Below, piece by piece: positions 1-5,030 of a stretch of DNA of 5,872 bases. The notes under the pieces were generated by a model that did no database searches, was not told the DNA's origin, and saw only the letters and a list, made by a program, of their open reading frames with translations. The stretch comes from Elusimicrobia bacterium CG03_land_8_20_14_0_80_50_18 (GTDB lineage: Bacteria; CG03). The translations under genes were made by a program, and so were the position numbers. The stretch is from assembly GCA_002780705.1 (NCBI GenBank), contig PEUP01000074.1, positions 1 through 5,872 on the forward strand, read 5' to 3'. Position 1 is the first letter of the stretch; each line of letters begins with the position of its first letter.

Positions 1-280
1 TGGTCGTGGAACCGTCGCCGATATTCAAACTGGCCGCATCCTTTTCGGCGAAAAGTTCGTAATATGCCGACGGGACATTGTTAAAGGCAAAATAACCGTT
101 GCTATCCGAACATGCGCTGTAATATATAGTTCCGTTGTAGTAAAGATAAACATAAACGTCGGAAAGAGGAGCATCCAGGAAACCATAGCAATAACCTGAC
201 ACCGTGTAACCGCCGCTCATCAGCGCGGTGCCGAAAAAATCCACCCGTAGATTCGCATTAAGCGAACTTGCGCCGTTATT
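1..280 (-). pseudogene. Downstream part of frameshifted RCC1-repeat protein: carboxypeptidase-regulatory/Cna-B-like domain, runs off window
   Basis: Reading the minus strand from base 280 to the window edge gives 93 open codons in a different frame from the RCC1 part (276-578). The start, NNGASSLNANL, continues what an RCC1 repeat should say after the last LWSWG. About 27 residues in comes a pattern typical of carboxypeptidase-regulatory or Cna-B-like beta-sandwich domains: VSGYCYGF, then APLSDVYVYLYYNG, then SDSNGYFAFNNVPSAYYEL. That is, a V-x-G strand, a PL-x-x-V-x-V turn, and a D-x-N-G-Y-F-x-F-x-x-V-P closing hairpin. Such domains are usually stalk or adhesion modules of exported proteins. 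No start codon or ribosome site belongs to this frame, and an in-frame TAA lies a short way upstream, so it is not an independent gene. The true C-terminus is beyond base 1. The domain call rests on motif pattern only. Confidence 0.6.
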
Positions 281-578
281 CCCATGACCAAAGCGTTCCG
301 TCTGTCTTTATTGCTATTGTATGAGAACCAGCGCCGGAAACAGAAGCCCAGGTCGTTTCAGTCCCCACCTGCGTCGTCGTAGACCTCTGCGAAGTATCTC
401 CCAAACCCAATTGGCCGTAGCTGTTATACCCCCATGACCAGAGCGTTCCGTCTGTCTTTATCGCTATTGTGTGTTCAAAGCCTCCGGAAACTGAAGCCCA
501 GTTACCTAATGCGGCTCCGGCAGAGAAAAGCAGCGCGCCTAAAAAAAGGAAAAATCTTTTCATCATTTTTCTTTGCAT
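276..578 (-). CDS. Secreted RCC1-repeat protein, N-terminal part, ends at a frameshift
   Basis: This 100-residue frame starts with a signal peptide: basic MQRKMMKR, hydrophobic FFLFLGALLFSAGAALG, likely cleavage near residue 25. The product should be exported. Two RCC1-type repeats follow (about 27-50 and 77-100), each with WASVSG, HTIAIKTDGTLWSWG-type strands. The first continues YNSYGQLGLGD, the classic blade of an RCC1/BNR-like beta-propeller, and the second stops at LWSWE. RCC1 propellers normally need about seven blades of roughly 50 residues, so two are not a full fold and this looks like a remnant or a break. The start at 578 is preceded on the minus strand by AGGAAAAGG directly before the ATG, a purine-rich ribosome site that sits rather close; the ATG for MKRFF (residue 6) is an alternative. 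Function is unknown; family members in uncultured bacteria are usually large surface or extracellular proteins. Confidence 0.7.
   Translation of the reverse strand: MQRKMMKRFFLFLGALLFSAGAALGNWASVSGGFEHTIAIKTDGTLWSWGYNSYGQLGLGDTSQRSTTTQVGTETTWASVSGAGSHTIAIKTDGTLWSWE
281..500 (-). repeat. Two RCC1-encoding DNA repeats, 150-bp period
   Basis: Bases 281-350 and 431-500 align at an exact 150-bp (50-codon) offset without gaps. The first 43 bases match at 40 positions, and the last 15 match at 14. The middle is more diverged. High DNA-level identity points to recent duplication or gene conversion and makes the locus prone to slippage, recombinational deletion and assembly collapse. The frame break sits at the low-coordinate edge of the copy at 281-350. 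Confidence 0.85.
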
Positions 579-683
579 CCTTTTCCTAACTTTTTAATCG
601 TTTTCCGCCTTAGCAGTCCATTCCCCGACAGCTTCTTCACCAAAACCGGCTGGATAATAAAGAAATATCCCCGCACATGTGAT

Positions 684-712
684 ATTCTAAACATTGCCTT
701 TGCGGATGTCAA
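684..712 (-). promoter_or_regulatory. Sigma-70-type promoter for the RCC1-repeat gene
   Basis: On the minus strand TTGACA (712-707) is followed after exactly 17 bp by TAGAAT (689-684), a perfect -35 and a 5/6 -10. Transcription should start near 677, giving a leader of about 100 nt before the start at 578. Direct-repeat copy 1 begins 9 bp upstream of the -35, where an activator or repressor could bind. Confidence 0.7.
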
Positions 713-720
713 TAGACGAA

Positions 721-782
721 TTGCCTCACTAAAAATATGGACGAAAAGGGGGTGTTGCCTCACACAAAAATCTGGACAAAAA
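721..782. repeat. Imperfect 27/28-bp direct repeat, possible IS-end remnant
   Basis: Copy 1 (721-747) and copy 2 (755-782) share TTGCCTCAC, then AAAAAT, then TGGAC, then an A-rich end. They differ by a one-base indel and a few substitutions, and their starts lie 34 bp apart. The plan (pyrimidine-rich TGxCCTCAC, A-tract, TGGACA) resembles the terminal inverted repeats of IS3-like elements, but both copies point the same way and no transposase is present. They may be relics of insertions or paired protein-binding sites next to the leftward promoter. The repeat itself is seen directly; its origin is inferred. Confidence 0.55.
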
Positions 783-826
783 ATAGAATTACTGAGTTGC
801 GCATAATTTGAGTGACATTTCTTAAA

Positions 827-845
827 TGGTAGCCGCAGGCTGCCA
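827..845. other. Hairpin upstream of the rplM promoter
   Basis: TGGTAGCC (827-834), loop GCA, GGCTGCCA (838-845) form an 8-bp stem with one G-T wobble. No T-run follows on the plus strand, and only TTT follows on the minus strand, so it is a poor intrinsic terminator. It lies 37 bp upstream of the rplM -35 and may be an operator-like palindrome or a mobile-element scar. Confidence 0.4.
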
Positions 846-882
846 AATCCCTTCCCATTTCCACGAAATCCGCAATTGTATC

Positions 883-911
883 TTGACAGGAATATGGGCT
901 TCTAATATAAT
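883..911 (+). promoter_or_regulatory. Perfect-consensus sigma-70 promoter of rplM, leaderless arrangement
   Basis: TTGACA (883-888), a 17-bp spacer and TATAAT (906-911) match the consensus at all 12 positions with optimal spacing. The rplM ATG begins at 920, 8 nt after the -10 box, so initiation 7-9 nt downstream of the -10 would put the first transcribed base at or within two bases of the start codon. Strong consensus elements suit a ribosomal protein operon. Confidence 0.85.
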
Positions 912-919
912 CCGTCATT

Positions 920-1324
920 ATGAGCAACATCAAATGGTTTGTTTACGATGCCGAGGGAAAAGCGCCGGGGCGTTGCGCTGTCGCCATCACTAAAATGCTG
1001 CGCGGCAAGGACACGCTGCCTTATTTTCCGAATAAACTCGGCAACTGCGGCGTCGTCGTTATCAATGCCGCCAAGATCAAAATGAGCGGCGGCAAAGCTA
1101 AAAAGAAAGAATATTTTTTCCACCCGACAACACAGCCGGGGCATTGGAAAAAGATCACTCTCGGAAAGCTTCTTGAAAAAAGCCCCGCAAAGGTCATGAC
1201 GGAAGCGCTCAGGGGAATGCTGCCCAAAAACCGTTTACGGGACGCGGCTCTCAGAAGAGTGAGAATATATCCCGGAGCGGAACACCCGCACGCGGCAAAC
1301 ATAGCAGGGGGACAGAATGATTGA
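920..1324 (+). CDS. rplM: 50S ribosomal protein L13 (uL13)
   Basis: This 134-residue protein is uL13, an early-assembling protein of the large ribosomal subunit that contacts 23S rRNA. Visible signatures are WFVYDAEGKAPGR (6-18), LRGK (27-30), VVVINAAKI (45-53), the GMLPKN motif (99-104) and the C-terminal RIYPGAEHPHAA (115-126). It is slightly short: bacterial L13 is usually about 142 residues, and about ten residues before the conserved W are missing. An in-frame TAA at 908-910 and no other start codon in between fix the start at 920. No Shine-Dalgarno precedes it, which agrees with a leaderless message. Two conserved features vary: the usual GD before the VxxINA strand reads GN, and the usual LGR after GMLPKN reads LRD. 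The gene overlaps rpsI by 8 bp, the normal partner, implying translational coupling. Identification is secure. Confidence 0.96.
   Translation: MSNIKWFVYDAEGKAPGRCAVAITKMLRGKDTLPYFPNKLGNCGVVVINAAKIKMSGGKAKKKEYFFHPTTQPGHWKKITLGKLLEKSPAKVMTEALRGMLPKNRLRDAALRRVRIYPGAEHPHAANIAGGQND
1306..1311 (+). promoter_or_regulatory. Ribosome binding site of rpsI inside rplM
   Basis: AGGGGG lies 5 nt before the rpsI ATG at 1317, within the last codons of rplM. It confirms the overlapping start. Confidence 0.75.
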
Positions 1325-1706
1325 TATAGCGACTTCGGGCAAAAGAAAACTTGCCATAGCTAAAGTGGTGCTTTCGGACGGATCGGGAAAAATAACCGTA
1401 AACAAAAAAGATTTTGAACTTTATTTCAGAGGAGAAATGGCCGCGCGCCACGAAGTGCTGCGGCCCCTCATAGTGACAGACAATCGCAAAAAATACGACT
1501 GTAACGCCCATGTGTCCGGCGGCGGTATTTCCGCCCAGGCTCAGGCGATACGCCACGGCATTTCAAAAGCTCTTGTGAAAATATCCGAAGAATACAGAAC
1601 GCCTCTCCGCAAAGAGGGCCTTCTGACAAGAGATTCCAGGATAGTTGAGCGGAAAAAACCCGGTCAGCCCAAAGCAAGAAAAAGATTCCAATACTCCAAA
1701 CGCTGA
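1317..1706 (+). CDS. rpsI: 30S ribosomal protein S9 (uS9)
   Basis: This 129-residue protein is uS9, a small-subunit head protein whose C-terminal tail reaches towards the P-site tRNA. The full family pattern is present: TSGKRKLAIAKV (6-17), GSGKITVNKK (22-31), the glycine-rich SGGGISAQAQAIRHGISKAL (67-86), LLTRDSRIVERKK (102-114), and the invariant ending KARKRFQYSKR with terminal SKR (127-129). Length matches the usual 128-130. The start overlaps the end of rplM by 8 bp and has its own AGGGGG site. rplM-rpsI is one of the most conserved bacterial gene pairs, and transcription is expected from the promoter at 883-911. The next gene begins 6 bp after the stop. Nothing is unusual beyond ordinary sequence divergence. 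Confidence 0.97.
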   Translation: MIDIATSGKRKLAIAKVVLSDGSGKITVNKKDFELYFRGEMAARHEVLRPLIVTDNRKKYDCNAHVSGGGISAQAQAIRHGISKALVKISEEYRTPLRKEGLLTRDSRIVERKKPGQPKARKRFQYSKR

Positions 1707-1712
1707 AGAGCG

Positions 1713-2303
1713 ATGGCGTCCTTTTCTTTTGTCTGCGTTGACTTTCAGAAAGAATTCACGGATCCTTCGGGGAATTTTTACATCAACCGGCCTATGGTCG
1801 GCTTTACAAAAAACAAACTGATACCCGCGCTGATTAAAAAACGATACAAGGTGAGCGAAATAGTCGCCGACTACAGACAGCCCCGCCACGGAGACAAAAA
1901 AAATAACTGCGTTCCCGGAACCCCGGGCTTTGAATCAGAATTGCCCGCGATAATAAAAAACAAGGCCTGGGTAAAAGCGATGAACTCACCCCTGTGGACC
2001 CGCAAAAACGCCGGGGTGGCGAAAAAGACCGGCTGGCCCTACATTGACGCGGCGGGCTTTGACAAGTGGCTCAAAAAAAATGTGAGGTCCCGGAACTGCC
2101 TGCTCTTCGGTCTGACATTGGACCGCTGCCTTTTCTGTGTGGCCCAGGAACTCAGCTTCATGGGTTATAAGGTGAGTATAATAAGAGAGGCCTGCGACAC
2201 TTATTCCGGAAACGCGAAGGAAAAAGAACTGCTCCTTAAAACAGCTCCGGTAACAAACTGGGCAAAACCCGTCTCTTGGAATACTGTCAAAAAGAATATA
2301 TAA
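1713..2303 (+). CDS. Isochorismatase-family cysteine hydrolase
   Basis: This 196-residue alpha/beta protein belongs to the isochorismatase-like superfamily (nicotinamidase, N-carbamoylsarcosine amidase, isochorismatase). N-terminal VCVDFQKEF carries the candidate catalytic Asp10. NNCVPGTPGFESEL (64-77) matches the CVxGTPGxE motif. GLTLDRCLFCVAQEL (133-147) aligns with the nucleophile motif GVATxxCVxxTAxDA, making Cys139 the likely nucleophile; GYKVSIIREACD (151-162) is the following strand. The third triad residue, Lys, is probably Lys98 in LWTRKNAG, less certain. Metal-bound nicotinamidases have D-x-H-x3-H; here DYRQPRH (53-59) keeps Asp53 and His59 but has Arg55 for the first His, so nicotinamidase activity is doubtful. 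Substrate is unknown; amide hydrolysis in the cytoplasm is likely. It starts 6 bp after rpsI and ends 7 bp before glmS, so it is probably co-transcribed. No strong Shine-Dalgarno is seen. Confidence 0.85.
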   Translation: MASFSFVCVDFQKEFTDPSGNFYINRPMVGFTKNKLIPALIKKRYKVSEIVADYRQPRHGDKKNNCVPGTPGFESELPAIIKNKAWVKAMNSPLWTRKNAGVAKKTGWPYIDAAGFDKWLKKNVRSRNCLLFGLTLDRCLFCVAQELSFMGYKVSIIREACDTYSGNAKEKELLLKTAPVTNWAKPVSWNTVKKNI

Positions 2304-2304
2304 T
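2276..2304 (+). promoter_or_regulatory. Putative internal promoter of glmS, leaderless arrangement
   Basis: TTGGAA (2276-2281, 4/6) and TATAAT (2299-2304, 6/6) are separated by exactly 17 bp at the end of the hydrolase gene; the -10 includes that gene's TAA stop. The glmS ATG begins 6 nt after the -10, so transcription would start at about the A of the ATG. A weak -35 and the A+T-rich stop region mean chance is possible, but the spacing mirrors the rplM promoter. Confidence 0.5.
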
Positions 2305-2310
2305 GCGCTC

Positions 2311-4146
2311 ATGTGCGGAATAGTAGGATACACCGGAAATAAAGCGGCCCTGCCTATATTGATAGGCGGCTTAAAAAAACTTGAATACAGAGGATATGAC
2401 TCTGCCGGCATCGCCATCGGCGGCCCCTCGGCCTTCATTCTCAGGCGCTGTAAAGGCAAGGTTTCTGCGCTTGATAAGCTGGTATCTTCAGAAAAAATAA
2501 ACGGAAAAACGGGACTCGGTCACACAAGATGGGCGACCCACGGACAGCCGAGCGAGGAAAACGCCCACCCCCACACCGACTGCCGCGGGAGGATAGTTGT
2601 CGTTCACAACGGCATAATAGAAAACTACATTGCGCTTAGGAAAAAACTGAAGGCGAAAAAACACAAATTCAGATCCGAGACCGACACCGAGATCATTCCC
2701 CATCTCATAGAAGAAAAACTGAAAAAAGAAAAAAATCTCCTTAAAGCCGTGCGCAAGGCAATTGCCGACATAAGGGGCTCTTACGCCCTCGGCATAATGT
2801 CAAGCGATGAACCCGGCACCATCATCGCGGCGAGGAAGGACACACCCCTCATAATAGGTCTCGGTAAAAATGAGAATTTCATAGCCAGCGATATTCCCGC
2901 CATTTTAAAACACACCCGCGATATAATTCTGCTGGATGACATGGAGACGGCTGTCATAAAACCGGATTCCGTCGCGGTGTTTGATTCCGCGGGCCGCACC
3001 GTAAAGAAAAAAATATCACGCATCCGCTGGAATCCTTCCATGGCTGAAAGAGAGGGCTACCGCCATTTCATGCTCAAGGAAATATTTGAACAGCCGCGCG
3101 CCATACAGGACACCCTCCGCGGAAAGCTCAATCCGGCTAAAGGATACATACATCTTGAGGACATAGGCCTGACCGTTCCTTATGTCAAGAAGATAAGAAA
3201 GATTTTTATCGTCGCCTGCGGCACGGCCTATCACGCCGGCATGGTCGGCAAATTCCTGATTGAAAAAATGCTCGGGATTCCATGCGAAACGGACATCGCC
3301 AGTGAATTCCGCTACCGCTCGCCCGTAATGAATAAATCAGACCTCTTTATTATCATCAGCCAGTCGGGCGAGACCGCCGATACGCTGGCGGCTTTGAGGA
3401 TGGCTAAAAAGCGCGGGCTGAAAACACTTTCAATATGCAATGTCATAGGATCCTCTGCCGCGAGAGAAACTAACGGCATGATCTTCACCCACGCGGGGCC
3501 TGAAATTGGGGTGGCCTCAACCAAGGCCTTCACCACCCAGCTGATAGCGCTGTACCTTCTCACCCTTTATCTCGGCAGGATCAGAGGCGCAATCCCGCGT
3601 CAGGAAGCCGTCAGGATAATGACAGCCATTCTGAATATCCCCCAGCAGATAAGATTAATTCTCCGTAAGAGCAAGGCCATAGCGAAGACAGCCCGGAAAT
3701 ATTCCAAAAAACGGGATTTTTTATACATCGGCAGAAATTTGAATTATCCCATAGCCCTTGAAGGAGCTTTGAAATTAAAGGAAATATCCTACATACACGC
3801 CGAAGGATACGCCGCCGGAGAAATGAAACACGGCCCCATCGCTCTGATAGACAAAGACATGCCCATTGTCGCGATAGCGACGGCAGGCGGGGTCTATGAG
3901 AAACTGCTTTCAAATGTGCAGGAGGCCAGGGCGCGCAACGGAATAATAATAGCTGTGGCTAACACCGGGGATAAAAATATCTCAAAGTCCGCCTCGGATG
4001 TCCTCTGTGTGCCTGTCACCCTGGAGGAGCTCAGCCCTCTGCTCAATGTGATACCTCTCCAGCTGCTCTCATACTATATCGCCCTGTACAGACGCTGCGA
4101 CATAGACCAGCCGCGCAATCTCGCAAAAAGCGTAGTGGTTGAATAG
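2311..4146 (+). CDS. glmS: Glutamine--fructose-6-phosphate aminotransferase (isomerizing)
   Basis: GlmS converts fructose 6-phosphate and glutamine to glucosamine 6-phosphate and glutamate, the first committed step to UDP-GlcNAc for peptidoglycan and lipopolysaccharide. The 611-residue length is normal. The N-terminal class II glutaminase (about 1-220) has MCGIVGYTG with nucleophile Cys2, HTRWATHG (71-78), HNG (99-101) and the SETDTE loop (122-127). Two SIS domains follow: CGTAYHAG (303-310), SQSGETADTLAA (350-361), STKAF (403-407); then LEGALKLKEISYIHAEGY (483-500), MKHGPIAL (505-512) and the C-terminal DQPRNLAKSVVVE with conserved Lys606. All main catalytic positions are present. The start is certain because Cys2 must become the N-terminus. 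No Shine-Dalgarno precedes it; translation may use coupling to the upstream stop or a leaderless message from the promoter at 2276-2304. I see no glmS ribozyme, which would need more space than the 7-bp gap. Confidence 0.98.
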   Translation: MCGIVGYTGNKAALPILIGGLKKLEYRGYDSAGIAIGGPSAFILRRCKGKVSALDKLVSSEKINGKTGLGHTRWATHGQPSEENAHPHTDCRGRIVVVHNGIIENYIALRKKLKAKKHKFRSETDTEIIPHLIEEKLKKEKNLLKAVRKAIADIRGSYALGIMSSDEPGTIIAARKDTPLIIGLGKNENFIASDIPAILKHTRDIILLDDMETAVIKPDSVAVFDSAGRTVKKKISRIRWNPSMAEREGYRHFMLKEIFEQPRAIQDTLRGKLNPAKGYIHLEDIGLTVPYVKKIRKIFIVACGTAYHAGMVGKFLIEKMLGIPCETDIASEFRYRSPVMNKSDLFIIISQSGETADTLAALRMAKKRGLKTLSICNVIGSSAARETNGMIFTHAGPEIGVASTKAFTTQLIALYLLTLYLGRIRGAIPRQEAVRIMTAILNIPQQIRLILRKSKAIAKTARKYSKKRDFLYIGRNLNYPIALEGALKLKEISYIHAEGYAAGEMKHGPIALIDKDMPIVAIATAGGVYEKLLSNVQEARARNGIIIAVANTGDKNISKSASDVLCVPVTLEELSPLLNVIPLQLLSYYIALYRRCDIDQPRNLAKSVVVE

Positions 4147-4161
4147 AAGCCCATCCCCTCT

Positions 4162-4189
4162 TTGTTATCATCACGACTTCTGTTATAAT
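4162..4189 (+). promoter_or_regulatory. Promoter of the molybdenum hydroxylase operon
   Basis: TTGTTA (4162-4167, 4/6), a 16-bp spacer and TATAAT (4184-4189, 6/6) lie in the 91-bp gap after glmS. Transcription from about 4196 would give a leader of about 42 nt that includes the GGGAG ribosome site. No terminator for glmS lies ahead of it, so some read-through from the upstream operon is possible. Confidence 0.55.
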
Positions 4190-4225
4190 CGGACAAATAT
4201 ATCGGCGGTTGAAAAATGCCGCAAC

Positions 4226-4230
4226 GGGAG
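4226..4230 (+). promoter_or_regulatory. Ribosome binding site of the FAD-subunit gene
   Basis: GGGAG stands 7 nt before the ATG at 4238. It decides that start over an upstream in-frame TTG at 4139, which lies inside glmS and would add about 33 residues without family similarity. Confidence 0.7.
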
Positions 4231-4237
4231 TCTTATT

Positions 4238-5020
4238 ATGGAATATTTTGCACCTTTATCATTGAGTCAGGCGGAAAAAATTAAAAAAACGCTCAAGGGG
4301 AGTTATTACCTCGGCGGCGGCTCTATGCTGAACTGGAGGGGAGCGCCCAAAGCGGCGGGCCTGATAGACCTGAAAGCCCTTGGCCTCGATAATATCAAGG
4401 CCTCAAAAAACAAAATTGAAATCGGCGCCACCGTCACCGTCCAGGAGCTGGCCCTGTCCAAAAAAGTGCCGCGAGCTCTCTCAAAAGCCGCGGGGACATT
4501 TACCAGCCTCAATGTCAGAAATGTCGCCACTGTCGGAGGAAGCGCGGCAGGCGGCTTTTTCATTTCCAGCATTCTTCCCGTCCTGTCCGCTTACGAAACG
4601 GATGTGCTGTATTATTTATCCGGAAAAAAGAAAAGCGCTCCTCTGAACGAATGGCTGCGGGCAAAAAAAGGAATCGTCTGCGCGCTTATAATAAAAAAGC
4701 TGAAACGGAAAGTGAATGTCACCGAAGACAAGGTAGCCTCGTCTGATTTTCCCGCGATAGTGACGGCCCTGGGCTTTGACCTTCGCGGAGGTAAAATAGC
4801 GAATGCCGTCATCGCCGTAAGCGGCGCCAAGGGCCAGCTTTCCATATCTGAAAAAGCGGCCAAATATCTCGCTGGCTTAAAACCTTCGGAAGTCAACGCC
4901 GTAAAACTCTGCGGCGAAGCGTTAAAAGATATTGATACTTTCGGCAATGTAAAAGTCAGCGCCCGCGTCAAACAGAGGATGATTGAAAGCCATTTGCGCG
5001 CGCTGCTCAGAGCGATTTAA
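4238..5020 (+). CDS. FAD-binding subunit of a xanthine dehydrogenase/CO dehydrogenase-family molybdenum hydroxylase
   Basis: This 260-residue cytoplasmic protein matches the FAD-binding middle subunit (CoxM/XdhB type) that takes electrons from the [2Fe-2S] clusters and passes them to NAD or another acceptor. Family signs: YYLGGGSMLNW (23-33), equivalent to the AGGTDL pyrophosphate loop; IEIGATVTVQEL (60-71); and NVRNVATVGGSAAGG (92-106), matching the IRNxATxGGN motif. The C-terminal part has SDFPAIVTALGFDLRGG (169-185) and VKVSARVKQR (238-247), typical of the CO-dehydrogenase flavoprotein C-terminal domain. At 260 residues it is shorter than the usual roughly 280-295, mostly through short loops. 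The Asn often following TxGG is Ser102. It begins an operon with the Fe-S/Mo subunit 10 bp downstream. Substrate cannot be read from this subunit; xanthine or another purine, or an aldehyde, are candidates. Confidence 0.88.
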   Translation: MEYFAPLSLSQAEKIKKTLKGSYYLGGGSMLNWRGAPKAAGLIDLKALGLDNIKASKNKIEIGATVTVQELALSKKVPRALSKAAGTFTSLNVRNVATVGGSAAGGFFISSILPVLSAYETDVLYYLSGKKKSAPLNEWLRAKKGIVCALIIKKLKRKVNVTEDKVASSDFPAIVTALGFDLRGGKIANAVIAVSGAKGQLSISEKAAKYLAGLKPSEVNAVKLCGEALKDIDTFGNVKVSARVKQRMIESHLRALLRAI

Positions 5021-5024
5021 GGAG
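5019..5024 (+). promoter_or_regulatory. Ribosome binding site of the Fe-S/Mo subunit gene
   Basis: AAGGAG, overlapping the TAA stop of the upstream gene, lies 6 nt before the ATG at 5031. It is close to ideal and supports coupled translation. Confidence 0.85.
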
Positions 5025-5030
5025 ACGAGG

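Larger units (their letters stand above)
579..919. other. Divergent intergenic region, 341 bp
   Basis: No convincing gene lies here. Short frames on both strands (563-763 minus, 573-806 plus) have no recognisable domain and mirror each other over the same DNA. The region holds a leftward promoter (684-712), an imperfect direct repeat (721-782), a hairpin (827-845) and the rightward rplM promoter (883-911). The leftward transcript would carry a leader of about 100 nt before the RCC1 gene; I recognise no riboswitch in it. Confidence 0.7.

Noticed and set aside
579..677. Possible riboswitch in the leader of the RCC1 gene
   Set aside because: I compared it by eye with c-di-GMP-type aptamers and found no conserved core; only weak 4-bp pairings were visible.
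563..806. Short open frames on both strands in the divergent intergenic region
   Set aside because: They mirror each other over promoter and repeat DNA, have no recognisable motif, and one overlaps the RCC1 start.
2303..2323. Six-codon mini-frame overlapping the hydrolase stop and glmS start
   Set aside because: It has no ribosome site and is likely a chance product of the TAATG junction.
1986..2459. 157-codon open frame on the minus strand
   Set aside because: It lies antisense across the hydrolase and the start of glmS, both clearly coding, and shows no domain pattern of its own.
4147..4183. Terminator after glmS
   Set aside because: Only a 5-bp AGAAG/CTTCT pairing with a long loop and no T-run is present.
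4203..4221. Small stem CGGC/GCCG in the leader of the FAD-subunit gene
   Set aside because: Four pairs around an 11-base loop are too weak to support a regulatory RNA.
4139..4237. Upstream TTG start giving a 293-residue FAD subunit
   Set aside because: The start lies within glmS, the extra residues show no family similarity, and the ATG at 4238 has a good GGGAG site.
4612..4971. 119-codon open frame on the minus strand
   Set aside because: It is fully antisense to the FAD-subunit gene, whose family motifs are clear on the plus strand.
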